Below are positions 6,713 to 6,930 of a stretch of DNA of 6,930 nucleotides, in pieces. The stretch's first letter is position 1; every line of letters begins with the position of its first letter. The position numbers and the translations under genes are program-made. Below the pieces are notes generated by a model. That model searched no databases. It saw only the letters and a list, made by a program, of their open reading frames with translations, and was not told the DNA's origin. The stretch covers positions 1-6,930 of the forward strand of contig CATVTM010000090.1 of assembly GCA_958346935.1 (NCBI GenBank). Direction: 5' to 3'. The stretch is from an uncultured Collinsella sp. Lineage in GTDB: Bacteria > Actinomycetota > Coriobacteriia > Coriobacteriales > Coriobacteriaceae.

Positions 6713-6744
6713 CATTGGGAGCCATAGTGGGGCAAGCTCAAGAC

Positions 6745-6930
6745 TTATCCGTTGATAATCGAGGCAATCTCGCGCAAATCGTCGGCAAAGTAGATACCTT
6801 GCTGGCGCTGCGGGCTCGATAGGCCCTTATCAATCATGTGCCCGAGCAGCGCCTTGAGGTCGTTGTAGTAACCGTCCAGGTTATACAGGATGCACGGAGC
6901 ACTCAGGTGCCCCAACGACACCGCGGACAT
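6745..6930 (-). CDS. LOG-family (TIGR00730) protein, C-terminal end only, truncated by the window edge
   Basis: The last 61 residues of a cytosolic Rossmann-fold protein of the LOG/lysine-decarboxylase-like family; characterised members hydrolyse nucleoside 5'-monophosphates to free base and ribose phosphate. The evidence is LGHLSAPCILYNLDGYYNDL (6-25), which matches the family's late strand and 'N-x-(D/N)-G-(Y/F)-(Y/F)-(D/N)' motif, followed by an amphipathic helix and FADDLREIASII. The catalytic PGGxGTxxE motif and the true start lie right of the window, so activity cannot be judged; the methionine at 6928-6930 is probably internal. The stop TAA is at 6745-6747. The CLC gene begins 125 nt further along the same strand, possibly with its own promoter. 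Family call is moderately firm for so short a fragment. Confidence 0.75.
   Translation of the reverse strand: MSAVSLGHLSAPCILYNLDGYYNDLKALLGHMIDKGLSSPQRQQGIYFADDLREIASIING

Overview
The window looks like an ordinary chromosomal stretch of a GC-rich Gram-positive bacterium. The best guess is a gut actinobacterium of the Coriobacteriia (Collinsella-like). This rests on high-GC third positions, purine-rich Shine-Dalgarno sites before almost every gene, a YtrA-type GntR/ABC operon and an EFR1-type flavodoxin-ferredoxin protein. The taxon is an inference from style and gene types, not a match to a known genome.

Layout, left to right. (1) 3-965, minus: the first 321 codons of peptide chain release factor 3 (prfC), cut by the left edge. 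(2) 966-1180: a divergent intergenic region with a possible prfC -10 box and, on the other side, a promoter for the next operon overlaid by TACAC/GTGTA palindromes that look like a GntR operator. (3) 1181-3161, plus: a compact three-gene operon of YtrA-type GntR regulator, ABC ATPase and ABC-2 permease (23-nt gap, then an ATGA overlap), followed by a probable terminator. (4) 3162-3611: a 450-bp non-coding region holding a striking inverted-repeat element (39-bp arms, 37 of 39 matching, about 108-nt centre) and a short tandem repeat in its centre. (5) 3612-4487, plus: a DMT/EamA transporter made of two near-identical halves. (6) 4503-5294, minus: an EFR1-type flavodoxin plus 2x[4Fe-4S] protein, convergent with the transporter. 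(7) 5330-6619, minus: a divergent CLC-type anion channel/transporter, 35 nt upstream of the EFR1 gene and probably cotranscribed with it. (8) 6745-6930, minus: the C-terminal end of a LOG-family protein, cut by the right edge.

How the genes work together. The GntR-ABC-permease set forms a self-regulated export or stress-response module. The CLC and EFR1 genes appear to form a two-gene unit. prfC, the DMT transporter and the LOG gene look independent. The most unusual DNA is the inverted-repeat element at 3289-3474. I did not find a clear multi-gene novel system; the best leads are that repeat, the operator architecture at 1111-1158, the duplicated DMT transporter and the CLC-EFR1 pairing.
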